NCBI GenBank assembly: GCA_026418475.1 | Contig: JAOABG010000008.1 | Span: 1 to 33,994, forward strand | DNA from: a bacterium | Lineage (GTDB): Bacteria > DRYD01 | Length of the DNA: 33,994 bases | Reading direction: 5' to 3' | Shown: positions 14,284 through 22,162 of the stretch, piece by piece | Layout: every line of letters starts with the position of its first letter | Numbering within the stretch: position 1 is the stretch's first letter | Made by a program: the position numbers and the translations under genes | Notes under the pieces: model-generated | Database searches by the model: none | Seen by the model: only the letters and a program-made list of their open reading frames with translations | What the model was told of the DNA's origin: nothing

Positions 14284-15753
14284 ATGCAAAGCTTTGAACA
14301 AAAAGATCCAAGAGGAGAAAAGTTATTTAAAAAGCCAGAATATATAAAACCACCACCATCAGATAAACAAAAATTATCATCAATTACTAAAAAAATAGAA
14401 AGTATCACAGAAATAGTTGACTTAGAAAGGGAAAGCTTAATAAAAACAATAGAAAAGCTTAAAAATAAAGCAAACATAGTAGAGTTAATCCTTAATCATG
14501 GAAGTTTAACAGGTAAAATGATATTAAAAAATGGAATAATAATAGATGTTTCATTAGACGAATATGCAGAAATAGAAGCAATAATATATTTAATTCAAAT
14601 AACGGAGGAAGATCTACTAAGCTATTTACCAATGTTTTTAAAGAAAAAACTAGAGGATGAAAACCTTCTTGATACACTTGAATCAATGATAAAGTACAGG
14701 CCACAAGATATAAGATTTGAAATTGAAATGGAAGAAGCACTTGATAAAACAGAGGAAAAAAAAATTGATAATCTTTCTCAACAAAAAGAATCTTCAGTAT
14801 CACTTGATGACTTAGATAAAGAAATTGAAGCATTACTTTTAGAAATAGATAAGAAAGAAGATACTCCCACTAAAAAAGAACAAAAAATTAATCAAATGAT
14901 AGAAGAAACAGTTATGCACGAAATCCCAGAAAACCAAGAAACAGAAACGATACCTATTGAAAAAATAGATCAAGAAAATGAAATAGTAGAATTACAAAAT
15001 GTATATAACGAAGAACAAAATCTTTTAGAAATAGTTGAAGAAAAAAATGAATATCAATATTTAGAAGAAAAACAGCATTTAGATGAATATCAACATTTAG
15101 ACGAACAGATAATAGAAATAATAGAAAAACAAGAAAATGAAATAGAAACAGCAGAAGATATAACAAACTCAATATTCGTTGAAGAAAAAATTGAAGAAAC
15201 GTTTGACCAAACAACAGAACAAATAGAATCAATGATAAAAGATAAACATACAAGCAAAAACATAGAAGAAGGTGAAATAAGAGAAATCAAAAAAGAAGAA
15301 GAATATAAAAAAGAAGAAAACATAACTACTATAAGAAATATAGAGCAAGAAAGTAAAAAAGTATTTCCAACAAGAGAAGAAAAAAGAACAACAATCAAAA
15401 CCAAGGAGGAAAGTAAAATAATGGTTATAGATAATATAGTTAGTAAATTATCCCAAATCCCTCCATTAGAAGAATTTCATATCATAAACACAGAAACAGA
15501 AGAATTAGAATACTGTTCTAATGAATCATTGGATGATTTTTCTATATCAACAATAGTTGCAGTATATAAAGATCTATCAATGTTCTCTGGATTTTCTTCA
15601 GAAAGAATAAATAATATGGTTGTAGATACAGACAATTCTTACTATGTTATTACAAATATAGATGATACAAGAATATTACTAAGCAAGTGTTCTAAAAAAG
15701 CCAATCCTTCTTTAATATCATCACTAATTAGTAAAGCCATTAAAGGTAAATGA
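14284..15753 (+). CDS. Acidic linker protein with DUF4388-like N terminus and roadblock-like C terminus
   Basis: I do not recognise the whole 489-residue protein. Residues 30-125 contain a helix and a small beta unit (HGSLTGKMILKNGIIIDVSL) that recalls DUF4388-type domains. Residues 145-375 are a Glu/Lys/Gln-rich low-complexity, probably coiled, linker with a small repeat (QYLEEKQHLDEYQHLDE, about residues 258-274). Residues 380-489 look like a roadblock/LC7 domain: a helix (IVSKLSQIPPLEEFHII), a strand-helix-strand order, and YYVITNIDDTRILLSKC. Roadblock proteins often regulate small GTPases or polarity systems. An AAGGAGG tract (15403-15409) followed by an in-frame ATG at 15421 could start the roadblock domain alone. 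The ATG at 14284 has GAGGGAGAG upstream. Its stop overlaps the start of the CvpA-like gene (ATGA). Confidence 0.72.
   Translation: MQSFEQKDPRGEKLFKKPEYIKPPPSDKQKLSSITKKIESITEIVDLERESLIKTIEKLKNKANIVELILNHGSLTGKMILKNGIIIDVSLDEYAEIEAIIYLIQITEEDLLSYLPMFLKKKLEDENLLDTLESMIKYRPQDIRFEIEMEEALDKTEEKKIDNLSQQKESSVSLDDLDKEIEALLLEIDKKEDTPTKKEQKINQMIEETVMHEIPENQETETIPIEKIDQENEIVELQNVYNEEQNLLEIVEEKNEYQYLEEKQHLDEYQHLDEQIIEIIEKQENEIETAEDITNSIFVEEKIEETFDQTTEQIESMIKDKHTSKNIEEGEIREIKKEEEYKKEENITTIRNIEQESKKVFPTREEKRTTIKTKEESKIMVIDNIVSKLSQIPPLEEFHIINTETEELEYCSNESLDDFSISTIVAVYKDLSMFSGFSSERINNMVVDTDNSYYVITNIDDTRILLSKCSKKANPSLISSLISKAIKGK
15403..15423 (+). promoter_or_regulatory. Possible internal translation start for the roadblock domain
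   Basis: AAGGAGG at 15403-15409 lies inside the reading frame, 11 bases before an in-frame ATG (15421) that coincides with the start of the roadblock-like domain. It would give a 110-residue protein. The spacing is longer than optimal. Confidence 0.35.
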
Positions 15754-16268
15754 TTGACTTACTTGTCATTATTTCCCTCGTTTCCTTGTTTAAAATAGGT
15801 TATGAAAGGGGGATAATTGCAGAATTAACAGATATTATTGGATTAATAATAGCTATAATAGCCTCGTTTAATCTGACTGAGCCATTCGGAAATTTAATAA
15901 GTGCCATTCTAAAAACTCCAAATAAAGTGTTAATAACTTTTACAGCAGGAATAATAGTATTTTTTTGCACATTTTTTATAATACTTGCAATAGGATACGG
16001 TTTAGAATTGTATTCAAAACGCAGTGAAACATTGGATAAAACTAACAAATTAGTTGGAGGAATATTAGCAACCATAAAAACCATCATTTTTTGGTGGGCA
16101 ATATTCTTGATAATTACAATATTCCCATCAAAAGGGCACTTCAAACAATATATTACAGATTCCTATTCATATAATGTTATATCAAACATCAATCCTTATA
16201 TGATCAGCTTTTTTCAGTATGTTTTTCCTGAAAATATAAACAAACAAATAAGAAAAATAATAAAATAA
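15750..16268 (+). CDS. CvpA-family membrane protein
   Basis: The 172-residue protein has four hydrophobic helices (about residues 3-20, 27-45, 60-85 and 100-125). It shows the CvpA pattern: a first helix followed by GYERGIIAELTDIIGLIIAIIAS and a helix-linker KRSETLDKTNKLVGGILATIKTIIFW. CvpA proteins sit in the inner membrane and are linked to envelope homeostasis and colicin V secretion; the molecular role is unclear. The ATG overlaps the stop of the roadblock-domain gene by four bases, so the two are translationally coupled and may work together at the membrane. The C-terminal 45 residues are hydrophilic and end in a basic tail. Confidence 0.75.
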   Translation: MIDLLVIISLVSLFKIGYERGIIAELTDIIGLIIAIIASFNLTEPFGNLISAILKTPNKVLITFTAGIIVFFCTFFIILAIGYGLELYSKRSETLDKTNKLVGGILATIKTIIFWWAIFLIITIFPSKGHFKQYITDSYSYNVISNINPYMISFFQYVFPENINKQIRKIIK

Positions 16269-16283
16269 CTACGAGGTAAAGTC

Positions 16284-17591
16284 ATGAATACAAATGAAAT
16301 ATTCCATACAAACACAGAAAACATAAGAAAAAATGGTAAAGAATTAGAAAATAAATTAATAAATATTAAAGGCTGGGTATGGAACAAAAGAAGCAGTGGA
16401 AAAATAAGGTTTCTAATACTAAGAGATGGAAAAGGTTTTATTCAATGTGTAATAGATAATCCAGAACTATTCAACATTTTTGATGAATGTACTCAGGAAA
16501 GTACATGTGAAATTGAGGGTATACTCAAAGAAGACAAAAGATCTCCATTGGGTTTTGAAATTTTAACAAAAACAATAAGACTCTTACATAAAACTATAGA
16601 CTACCCGATAACACCTAAAGAACATGGGAATGATTTCCTGTTAGATCACAGACATCTCTGGATAAGAAGCAGAAAACAATTTGCAATACTCAGGATAAGG
16701 CACAGTATAAAACATTACATAAGAGAATATTTAAATCAAGAGGGATTCATAGAGTTTGACAGTCCAATATTTACTCCTTCAGCTTGTGAAGGAACCACAA
16801 CTCTATTTGAAGTAGATTACTTCGGCGAAAAAATGTATCTATCCCAAAGTGGGCAATTGTACCAGGAAGCAGGAGCATTGTCCTTTAATAAAGTTTATTG
16901 TTTTGGTCCAACATTCAGGGCAGAAAAGAGTAAAACAAGAAGGCATTTGATAGAATTTTGGATGGTAGAACCAGAAATGGCTTTTGCTACATTAGAAGAT
17001 ATAATAGATATATCACAAAAAATGATATCTTATGTTATTCAAAAAGTCTTGGAAAATAACATCTATGAACTCATTTTATTAGAAAGAAATGTTGAAGATT
17101 TAAGAAAAATAGTTCCACCATTTTATAGAATAACCTATTCAGAAGCTGTAGATATAATCAAACGAAAAGGTATTAATTTCCATTTTGGAGATGATTTTGG
17201 GGCTCCAGAGGAAACTGCAATATCTGAAAACTTTGATAAACCTGTAATTATTACACATTATCCCAAAAATATCAAACCGTTTTATATGAAAATAGATCCG
17301 CAAAATCCAGGATTTGTTCTAAATATGGATATAATAGCACCGGAAGGGTACGGTGAGATAGTTGGAGGAAGCCAAAGAGAAGATGACTATCAAACCCTAT
17401 TAAATAGAATGCAAGAAGAAAACATACCAATAGAAGATTACCAATGGTATCTTGATTTGAGAAAATATGGCAGTGTACCTCATAGTGGTTTTGGGTTAGG
17501 AATAGAAAGATTCGTAGCTTGGATATGTAAATTAGAACACGTTAGAGAGACCATACCATTTCCACGAATGCTCTACAGATACAAGCCATAA
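16284..17591 (+). CDS. asnS: Asparaginyl-tRNA synthetase
   Basis: This 435-residue class IIb synthetase charges tRNA-Asn. The N-terminal OB fold (residues 20-105; GWVWNKRSSGKIRFLILRDG, FIQCVI) binds the anticodon. Motif 1 lies near YIREYLNQEGFIEFDSPIFT, and motif 2 is FRAEKSKTRRHLIEFWMVE. The C terminus has motif 3, GFGLGIERFVAWICKL, and RETIPFPR. PSACEGTTTLFEVDYFG and YLSQSGQLYQE are typical for AsnRS; AspRS has a different insertion domain, which is missing here. The length is close to the family norm. It lies 15 bases after the CvpA-like gene with ACGAGGTAAAG before the ATG, so it probably shares that transcript. Confidence 0.94.
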   Translation: MNTNEIFHTNTENIRKNGKELENKLINIKGWVWNKRSSGKIRFLILRDGKGFIQCVIDNPELFNIFDECTQESTCEIEGILKEDKRSPLGFEILTKTIRLLHKTIDYPITPKEHGNDFLLDHRHLWIRSRKQFAILRIRHSIKHYIREYLNQEGFIEFDSPIFTPSACEGTTTLFEVDYFGEKMYLSQSGQLYQEAGALSFNKVYCFGPTFRAEKSKTRRHLIEFWMVEPEMAFATLEDIIDISQKMISYVIQKVLENNIYELILLERNVEDLRKIVPPFYRITYSEAVDIIKRKGINFHFGDDFGAPEETAISENFDKPVIITHYPKNIKPFYMKIDPQNPGFVLNMDIIAPEGYGEIVGGSQREDDYQTLLNRMQEENIPIEDYQWYLDLRKYGSVPHSGFGLGIERFVAWICKLEHVRETIPFPRMLYRYKP

Positions 17592-17599
17592 CCTAACAA

Positions 17600-17628
17600 T
17601 TTAGATAAATTAAATATTTAGATATAAT
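17600..17628 (+). promoter_or_regulatory. Promoter of the sigma factor gene
   Basis: A perfect TATAAT (17623-17628) is preceded at 17 bases by TTTAGA (17600-17605). Initiation near 17635 would leave a leader of about 20 bases with no Shine-Dalgarno. Confidence 0.5.
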
Positions 17629-17654
17629 TGAATTTATTGAAATTTTAACACATA

Positions 17655-18380
17655 ATGAACAAAGAAGAAATAAATTTGCTACTAAAAAAATACTATATAA
17701 CTAGAGAAAAGGCATACAGAAACAAAGTAGTGGAAATAATGCTACCATATGTAAAATATTTGGCCTATAAAAATTCCAATATAAGTGAAATAGATGATTC
17801 AATACAAAATGGAGTAATAGGATTAATCAAAGCAATAGAAAACTTCGATTTTAAAAAATCAGATAATTTTATTAGTTTTGCATCACTTTACATTACAGGC
17901 GAAATAAAAAAATACTATAGGGATTTTCATAACCTAGTAAGGCCACCTCGGGAGATCTATGAAAATCAATCTGTGATAAATCAGAAAATAAGAGAATTGA
18001 CACAGAAACTCAAGCGTCCACCTACATTGAAAGAACTAGAAGAATATACACAAATAAACAAAGAGAAGTTAATAGAACACATGGAATTTTCCAAACAAAA
18101 ACAATTCTCGTTAGAAAACAGTACCTTAGGAAACGAAAAAAAAATAAGCGAAATAATATCAGATAAAAAAAATGTAATTGAGGAAGTTGATAGAAAAATG
18201 TCACTTCAAGAGGCAATATCAAAATTGGATCCACTTGAAAAAACCGTAATAACACTAAAATTCTTTGAAGGATTAACTCAAGAAGAAATAGCCAAAAAAC
18301 TAAATACTATACAGGTAAATGTATCAAGGATTCAATCAAAAGCCCTAAAAAAACTTAAAGAAACCATCATATCAAACTAA
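17655..18380 (+). CDS. Sigma-70 family group 3 sigma factor (SigB/F/G or FliA-like)
   Basis: The 241-residue protein has regions 2, 3 and 4 of sigma-70 and no region 1.1. Region 2 covers residues 25-98 (DDSIQNGVIGLIKAIENFDF, FISFASLYITGEIKKYYRD, LVRPPRE). Region 3 covers 105-160 (RPPTLKELEEYTQINKEKL). Region 4 covers 183-238, with a helix-turn-helix GLTQEEIAKKLNTIQVNVSRIQSKALKKLK. The RPPRE and GEIKKYYRD signatures place it among SigB/SigF/SigG-type or flagellar sigma factors. No anti-sigma factor or anti-anti-sigma factor gene is adjacent, so the trigger is unknown. The ATG has no ribosome binding site but follows a good TATAAT. It meets birA tail to tail with a seven-base gap. Confidence 0.88.
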   Translation: MNKEEINLLLKKYYITREKAYRNKVVEIMLPYVKYLAYKNSNISEIDDSIQNGVIGLIKAIENFDFKKSDNFISFASLYITGEIKKYYRDFHNLVRPPREIYENQSVINQKIRELTQKLKRPPTLKELEEYTQINKEKLIEHMEFSKQKQFSLENSTLGNEKKISEIISDKKNVIEEVDRKMSLQEAISKLDPLEKTVITLKFFEGLTQEEIAKKLNTIQVNVSRIQSKALKKLKETIISN

Positions 18381-18387
18381 ATAACAA

Positions 18388-19131
18388 TTAATATAAAATT
18401 CTTCTTATCTTTTCAAATTCAAAATCCCTTCTCATTCTTCCTTTATATAAGATTATCTTTTTATTAACATAGTCAACTTTTATTTTTTCAAACTGGTCTA
18501 TTATTTCCTGGCCATCCATAAAAACAATAACTTTTATATTATTCAGATAATTGATAAAGTCAATTGAATTAATCTCATTTTCTGGGGAAAATTCACCCTT
18601 ATGAAAACAACTCACTTGGTTTAAAATTGCTTGTGCAATATATGTTATATCAAAATTTTCATACTCATTTTTTAATAATAAAGAAAATTCTTTTAAACTT
18701 ATAGCTTTATGTTCAAAATCATAATTTGAAACATTGTTATTAACATTTATACCAATTCCTATGATATAGTTATTTTTGAACGTTTCAACTAATAAACCTC
18801 CCAACTTATAGTAAATACTTTCATATTTTATAACCAAATCGTTAGGATATATAATTCCCAAATATTCAGAGAAAGGATAATTTAAATATTTCCTCAAGGC
18901 CACAATAACAAGAATAGAAAAAAGTATAGATATGGGAAAGTCACATTTTATTACAGGATACACAAAAGATAGGTATAATCCTCCTTCATCAGAAACCCAT
19001 TCTCTTGAATAGCTGCCTTTTCCTTTAAACTGTCTTTTAGAAAGTACTGCTAAAAGATCTCCATCTTTCAATCTCTTCTTTATTTCTTCTTGTGTACTAT
19101 CACATTCATCTAAAACTATCAAGTTATACAT
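18388..19131 (-). CDS. BirA-like biotin-protein ligase domain with altered active-site loop
   Basis: The 247-residue protein covers only the catalytic and C-terminal domains of BirA; the DNA-binding N-terminal domain is absent, so it is not a repressor of the classical type. DECDSTQEE (residues 8-16), GGLYLSFVYP (50-59), YKLGGLLVE (108-116) and GIGINVN fit the family. Two conserved positions are changed. The GRGRRGR adenylate loop reads GKGSYSR (37-43), so E. coli Arg118 corresponds to Ser40. The KWPND motif reads IYPND (94-98), so Lys183 corresponds to Ile94. These residues hold biotin and the adenylate, hence activity may be weak or altered. The ATG lies inside the last codons of the MetE-like gene (13-base overlap), so translation is coupled. 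Confidence 0.8.
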   Translation of the reverse strand: MYNLIVLDECDSTQEEIKKRLKDGDLLAVLSKRQFKGKGSYSREWVSDEGGLYLSFVYPVIKCDFPISILFSILVIVALRKYLNYPFSEYLGIIYPNDLVIKYESIYYKLGGLLVETFKNNYIIGIGINVNNNVSNYDFEHKAISLKEFSLLLKNEYENFDITYIAQAILNQVSCFHKGEFSPENEINSIDFINYLNNIKVIVFMDGQEIIDQFEKIKVDYVNKKIILYKGRMRRDFEFEKIRRILY

Positions 19132-20237
19132 TTAACAGCCTCCACCATGTTGGATAATTTTTGATAAGCGACATCCCAAGTTCTGGTTCTCAATCCACAA
19201 TCAGGAGCAACATATATCCTATGACCAACCACATCCAAAGCGTATAAAATTCTTTCTTTTATTAAATCAACGCTTTCAATCTTATCGGTATGGACGTCTA
19301 TAACACCAAGACCAACAACAAAATTGTTATCTTTAAAATTTTTGAGTATATCATATCCTTTTCTATTGTGTTTACCAAGTTCCCAACTATCTCTGTTAGC
19401 GTATTCAAAATGCAGCTCTTTTATTATACCATCCAATTTCTCAATATATGGAAAAAGAAGTTGATAATTAGAAAAACAAATATGAATAGAGAAGGTGGAT
19501 TTATTTTGTAAACCATTAACAGTTTCGTAGATAGAATCAACAAACATTTCTATTTCTTCTTTTTTTGTTGTTGCAGCAGGTTCATCTATCTGAATAAAAT
19601 CAGCACCACTATTTATTATATCTTCTATATTTTGTCTTACAATATGGCATATATCTTTAAGGAATTCCCACCTATATTTTTTATCTTGGAGTTGAAATAA
19701 GTCAATTTTATAGTAATATTCATTGAAAGACCAATCAACAAGAGTATATGGTCCAGTAATAGGTATCTTAAGCTTTTTCTTGATAAATGACTTTATCTCC
19801 TGAGTTTCTTTACGATGATAATAATTTTTTAACCTCGGTTTAGAAACAATTGAAGCTTTTTTATAGTACTTATTATCAAAGCTCCTGACATGTCCCTTAA
19901 ACTCAAATCCCTCAATATTTCTTATAGGATATTCATACATTTCACTTCTATGTTGCTCACCATCATAAACAAGATCCAGTCCAACATTCTCCAAAAGTCT
20001 AACAGCATATAACGAAGAGTAAAAGACAACTTTTTGTTTATCTGTCTCAGATATATTAACATTATTAAAATTCTTTCTTATTATCTCAAACAATTCTTCT
20101 GTTTCATGTTCTATCTTCAATTTTTTAGCCCATCTAATTGCTTCATTTAAATCATCCTCATTCAGAGGTAAATTTCTGAATGGCTTAACTCTCCAAGAAG
20201 GCTTAGCCAAGGATCCTATCTCATGTGTTATTATCAT
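19119..20237 (-). CDS. Core MetE-like cobalamin-independent methionine synthase family protein
   Basis: The 372-residue protein corresponds to the C-terminal catalytic half of MetE. The zinc ligands are present: His252 and Cys254 in SIHICFSNY, Glu278 in ELHFEYANR, and Cys347 in VAPDCGLRTR. The homocysteine-side IQIDEPA (residues 216-221) is also present. The N-terminal barrel of full-length MetE, needed for polyglutamyl methyltetrahydrofolate, is absent. Such core enzymes, known from archaea and some bacteria, transfer a methyl group to homocysteine from another donor, possibly a methylated corrinoid protein. It overlaps ruvX upstream by 17 bases and birA downstream by 13, so all three are likely one coupled unit. 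Another methyl acceptor or donor cannot be excluded. Confidence 0.85.
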   Translation of the reverse strand: MIITHEIGSLAKPSWRVKPFRNLPLNEDDLNEAIRWAKKLKIEHETEELFEIIRKNFNNVNISETDKQKVVFYSSLYAVRLLENVGLDLVYDGEQHRSEMYEYPIRNIEGFEFKGHVRSFDNKYYKKASIVSKPRLKNYYHRKETQEIKSFIKKKLKIPITGPYTLVDWSFNEYYYKIDLFQLQDKKYRWEFLKDICHIVRQNIEDIINSGADFIQIDEPAATTKKEEIEMFVDSIYETVNGLQNKSTFSIHICFSNYQLLFPYIEKLDGIIKELHFEYANRDSWELGKHNRKGYDILKNFKDNNFVVGLGVIDVHTDKIESVDLIKERILYALDVVGHRIYVAPDCGLRTRTWDVAYQKLSNMVEAVKCIT

Positions 20238-20645
20238 AATTCCCTCCCAGATGATAATTTATATAGTATTGCAAAATAACAGTAGCAGAATACTTGTCTA
20301 TATCTTTAGAAACACCGAACTTAATTTTGGCTAACTCAGTAGTATAATCTTCTTCAACAAAATATATTTCTACTTTTCCTTTTAACTCTTGGGAAATTAA
20401 TTTTTTCAACCGATTAGAAAATTCCTTTATAAGAGGATATAAATTGTTTAGTCGTTTAGAAACAGGAAAAACAGGTAAACCAATTACAACAGAATCTATT
20501 GAGTAATCCCTTATTATATTAAAAATTTCATTTACTGAATTTTTTGTATTCGGTATATTTTTAAGCGGCTTTATAATCTTAAAGTCAGTATTAGCAATAG
20601 CCAATCCTATTTTTTTTTACCCCAATCTATACCAAGTATTTTCAT
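20221..20645 (-). CDS. ruvX: RuvX/YqgF Holliday-junction resolvase-like, frameshifted at an A9 tract
   Basis: The gene starts at the ATG at 20645, giving MKILGIDWGKKK and then a stop, with the continuation IGLAIANTDFKII in another frame. The break lies at nine consecutive A residues (T at 20610-20618 on the + strand). Ten A residues would restore the family motif GIDWGKKKIGLAIAN. Downstream features are normal: VVIGLP, the acidic VEEDYTTELAK and the final DKYSATVILQYYINY. RuvX/YqgF acts in pre-16S rRNA processing and is similar to RuvC in fold. Either the ribosome or RNA polymerase slips on the A tract, or the assembly lost one base. The downstream frame has only a TTG (20604) as a start. It begins ten bases after rpsM and overlaps the MetE-like gene. 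Confidence 0.82.
20610..20618 (-). other. A9 slippage tract in ruvX
   Basis: A run of nine A residues on the coding strand separates two frames of ruvX. It follows GGT and precedes TAG in the start frame. Homopolymers of this length are known sites of transcriptional slippage, and also of sequencing error. Confidence 0.6.
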
Positions 20646-20655
20646 TAATCTTTAA

Positions 20656-21027
20656 CTATTTCTTTTTAGTTCCTATTCTATTGGGTTTTGGTCCTTTTCT
20701 TGTTCTTGAATTTGTTCTAGTTCTTTGTCCTCTAACAGGTAGCCCCTTTTGATGTCTTATTCCTCTGTAGCATCTTATTTCAATCAATTCTCTAACATTT
20801 TGGCTTATCTGTCTCCTCAGATCCCCTTCCACCATATAATTCTCTTCTATGTATTTTTGTATTCTGGTTATTTCTTCTGGCGTCAAATTTTTGGCTTTTT
20901 TATATGGATCTATATTTGTATTTTTCAATATTTCCATTGCTGTTGTAGGACCTATACCATAGATGTATCTTAATGAGATCCAAAGTTGCTTGTTTTCCGG
21001 TATATTAACTCCTGCTATTCTTGGCAT
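20656..21027 (-). CDS. rpsM: 30S ribosomal protein S13
   Basis: The 123-residue head protein contacts the P-site tRNA and the large subunit. It is recognised by MPRIAGVNIPENKQLWISLRY-type start, YGIGPTTAMEIL, DLRRQISQNV, CYRGIRHQKGLPVRGQRT and the basic tail. Normally rpsK, rpsD, rpoA and rplQ follow; here the frameshifted ruvX follows after ten bases. The ATG has GAGGGTG upstream. It is preceded by rpmJ as in many bacteria. Confidence 0.97.
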   Translation of the reverse strand: MPRIAGVNIPENKQLWISLRYIYGIGPTTAMEILKNTNIDPYKKAKNLTPEEITRIQKYIEENYMVEGDLRRQISQNVRELIEIRCYRGIRHQKGLPVRGQRTRTNSRTRKGPKPNRIGTKKK

Positions 21028-21045
21028 AATATTTTCACCCTCTTT

Positions 21046-21162
21046 TTACCCTTGAACTTGTTTATGTTTTTTGGATTTTGTACAAATAACTCTTATTTTC
21101 CCATTTCTTTTTATAACTTTGCAATAAGCACATATTTTTTTTACAGAAGATCTCACCTTCAT
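21046..21162 (-). CDS. rpmJ: 50S ribosomal protein L36
   Basis: This 38-residue gene starts at the ATG at 21162 and reads [19 protein letters not shown] followed by [19 protein letters not shown]. The zinc ligands Cys11, Cys14, Cys27 and His33 are all present, so it is the zinc-binding form. A GGTAGG tract ends a few bases upstream of the ATG, inside the end of rplF. It lies six bases after rplF and 18 before rpsM, without the infA gene that often precedes it. Confidence 0.95.
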   Translation of the reverse strand: MKVRSSVKKICAYCKVIKRNGKIRVICTKSKKHKQVQG

Positions 21163-21168
21163 TTTCGA

Positions 21169-21735
21169 TTACCTACCTTTTGCTCCTTTTTTACTTTCTT
21201 TTAGTATTAGTTTTTCATCCAAGTATCTAATACCTTTTCCTTTATAGCTATCAGGTTTTCTAATCTTTCTTATATTTGCAGCAATTTGTCCAACAAGCTC
21301 TTTATCTAATCCACTAACAGATACTTTTTGTGGATCTTCAACCTTGACTGATATACCCTTCGGAGGATAAAATACAACAGGATGAGAATAACCGACAAAG
21401 AACTCAACTCCCTCACCCTTCTGATTAGCCTTCCATCCCAAACCAACTATTTGCAGTGTTTTCGTGAACCCCTCATTAACTCCAATAACCATGGAATTTA
21501 TTATGCTCCAATATGTTCCAGCCAATTTCCTTATGAACCTATCAGCTCTCTTTGATTGCTCACCCAATTTGGGAATTACAAAAATTTTATTCTCCTCGGT
21601 TTTTATTTCTACGAACTCTGTCCTAAAAGTTTTAGAAACAGATCCTTTAGAACCTATTAAAGTGAGTTTATCTCCTTTCATTTCAACTTTTGTGTTAGGT
21701 GGCAAAACTATTGGCTTCCTTATTAATTTTGACAT
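21169..21735 (-). CDS. rplF: 50S ribosomal protein L6
   Basis: The 188-residue protein binds 23S rRNA near the factor-binding site. It starts MSKLIRKPIVLPPNTKVEM and shows the duplicated fold, with GVNEGFTKTLQIVGLGWKA in the middle, and the family C terminus RKPDSYKGKGIRYLDEKLILKESKKGAK. A GGAGGAAAGA-type ribosome binding site precedes the ATG. The genes that usually follow (rplR, rpsE, rpmD, rplO, secY) are not here: rpmJ comes next. Confidence 0.97.
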   Translation of the reverse strand: MSKLIRKPIVLPPNTKVEMKGDKLTLIGSKGSVSKTFRTEFVEIKTEENKIFVIPKLGEQSKRADRFIRKLAGTYWSIINSMVIGVNEGFTKTLQIVGLGWKANQKGEGVEFFVGYSHPVVFYPPKGISVKVEDPQKVSVSGLDKELVGQIAANIRKIRKPDSYKGKGIRYLDEKLILKESKKGAKGR

Positions 21736-21749
21736 ATCTCTTTCCTCCC

Positions 21750-22145
21750 TTAGTAAACAAATCCTATTATTTCTCCACCAATTTTATTTTTCATGGCTTC
21801 CCGGTGTGAGACAATACCTCTTGAAGTGGACACAATTGTTAACCCCATACCGGAAAAAACTAAGGGTATATCATTGTAAGATTTATAAATTCTTCTACCA
21901 GGTTTACTAACCTTTACCAAATCATTCAATATTGATTTTCCATTGTGATATTTTATTTTCACGACAAAATTGTAAGAAAACTCACTTACCGGTTCTACAG
22001 AGTAATCCACAATATAGCCTTCTCTTTTCAATAGATCAAGTATTCCCTTTTTAAATTTAGAACCCGGTATTTTTACAGTTTCATGTTTCCTATTTATGGC
22101 ATTTTTGATTCTAGCAAACATATCAGCAACTGGATCGGTAACCAT
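21750..22145 (-). CDS. rpsH: 30S ribosomal protein S8
   Basis: The 131-residue protein binds the central domain of 16S rRNA. It is recognised by DPVADMFARIKNAINRKHETV at the start, LLKREGYI, SKPGRRIYKSYNDIP, and the end GLTIVSTSRGIVSHREAMKN with IGGEIIGFVY. In some bacteria S8 represses the spc operon; the needed mRNA site overlaps rplE and I could not verify it. It lies 17 bases after rpsN and 14 before rplF. Confidence 0.97.
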   Translation of the reverse strand: MVTDPVADMFARIKNAINRKHETVKIPGSKFKKGILDLLKREGYIVDYSVEPVSEFSYNFVVKIKYHNGKSILNDLVKVSKPGRRIYKSYNDIPLVFSGMGLTIVSTSRGIVSHREAMKNKIGGEIIGFVY

Positions 22146-22162
22146 TGTTTAACTCACCTCTC

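Noticed and set aside
21464-21910. Antisense open frames across ribosomal genes (for example 21464-21910 + and 916-1140 -)
   Set aside because: They are shadows of well-identified genes, have no family features or ribosome binding sites, and reflect codon bias.
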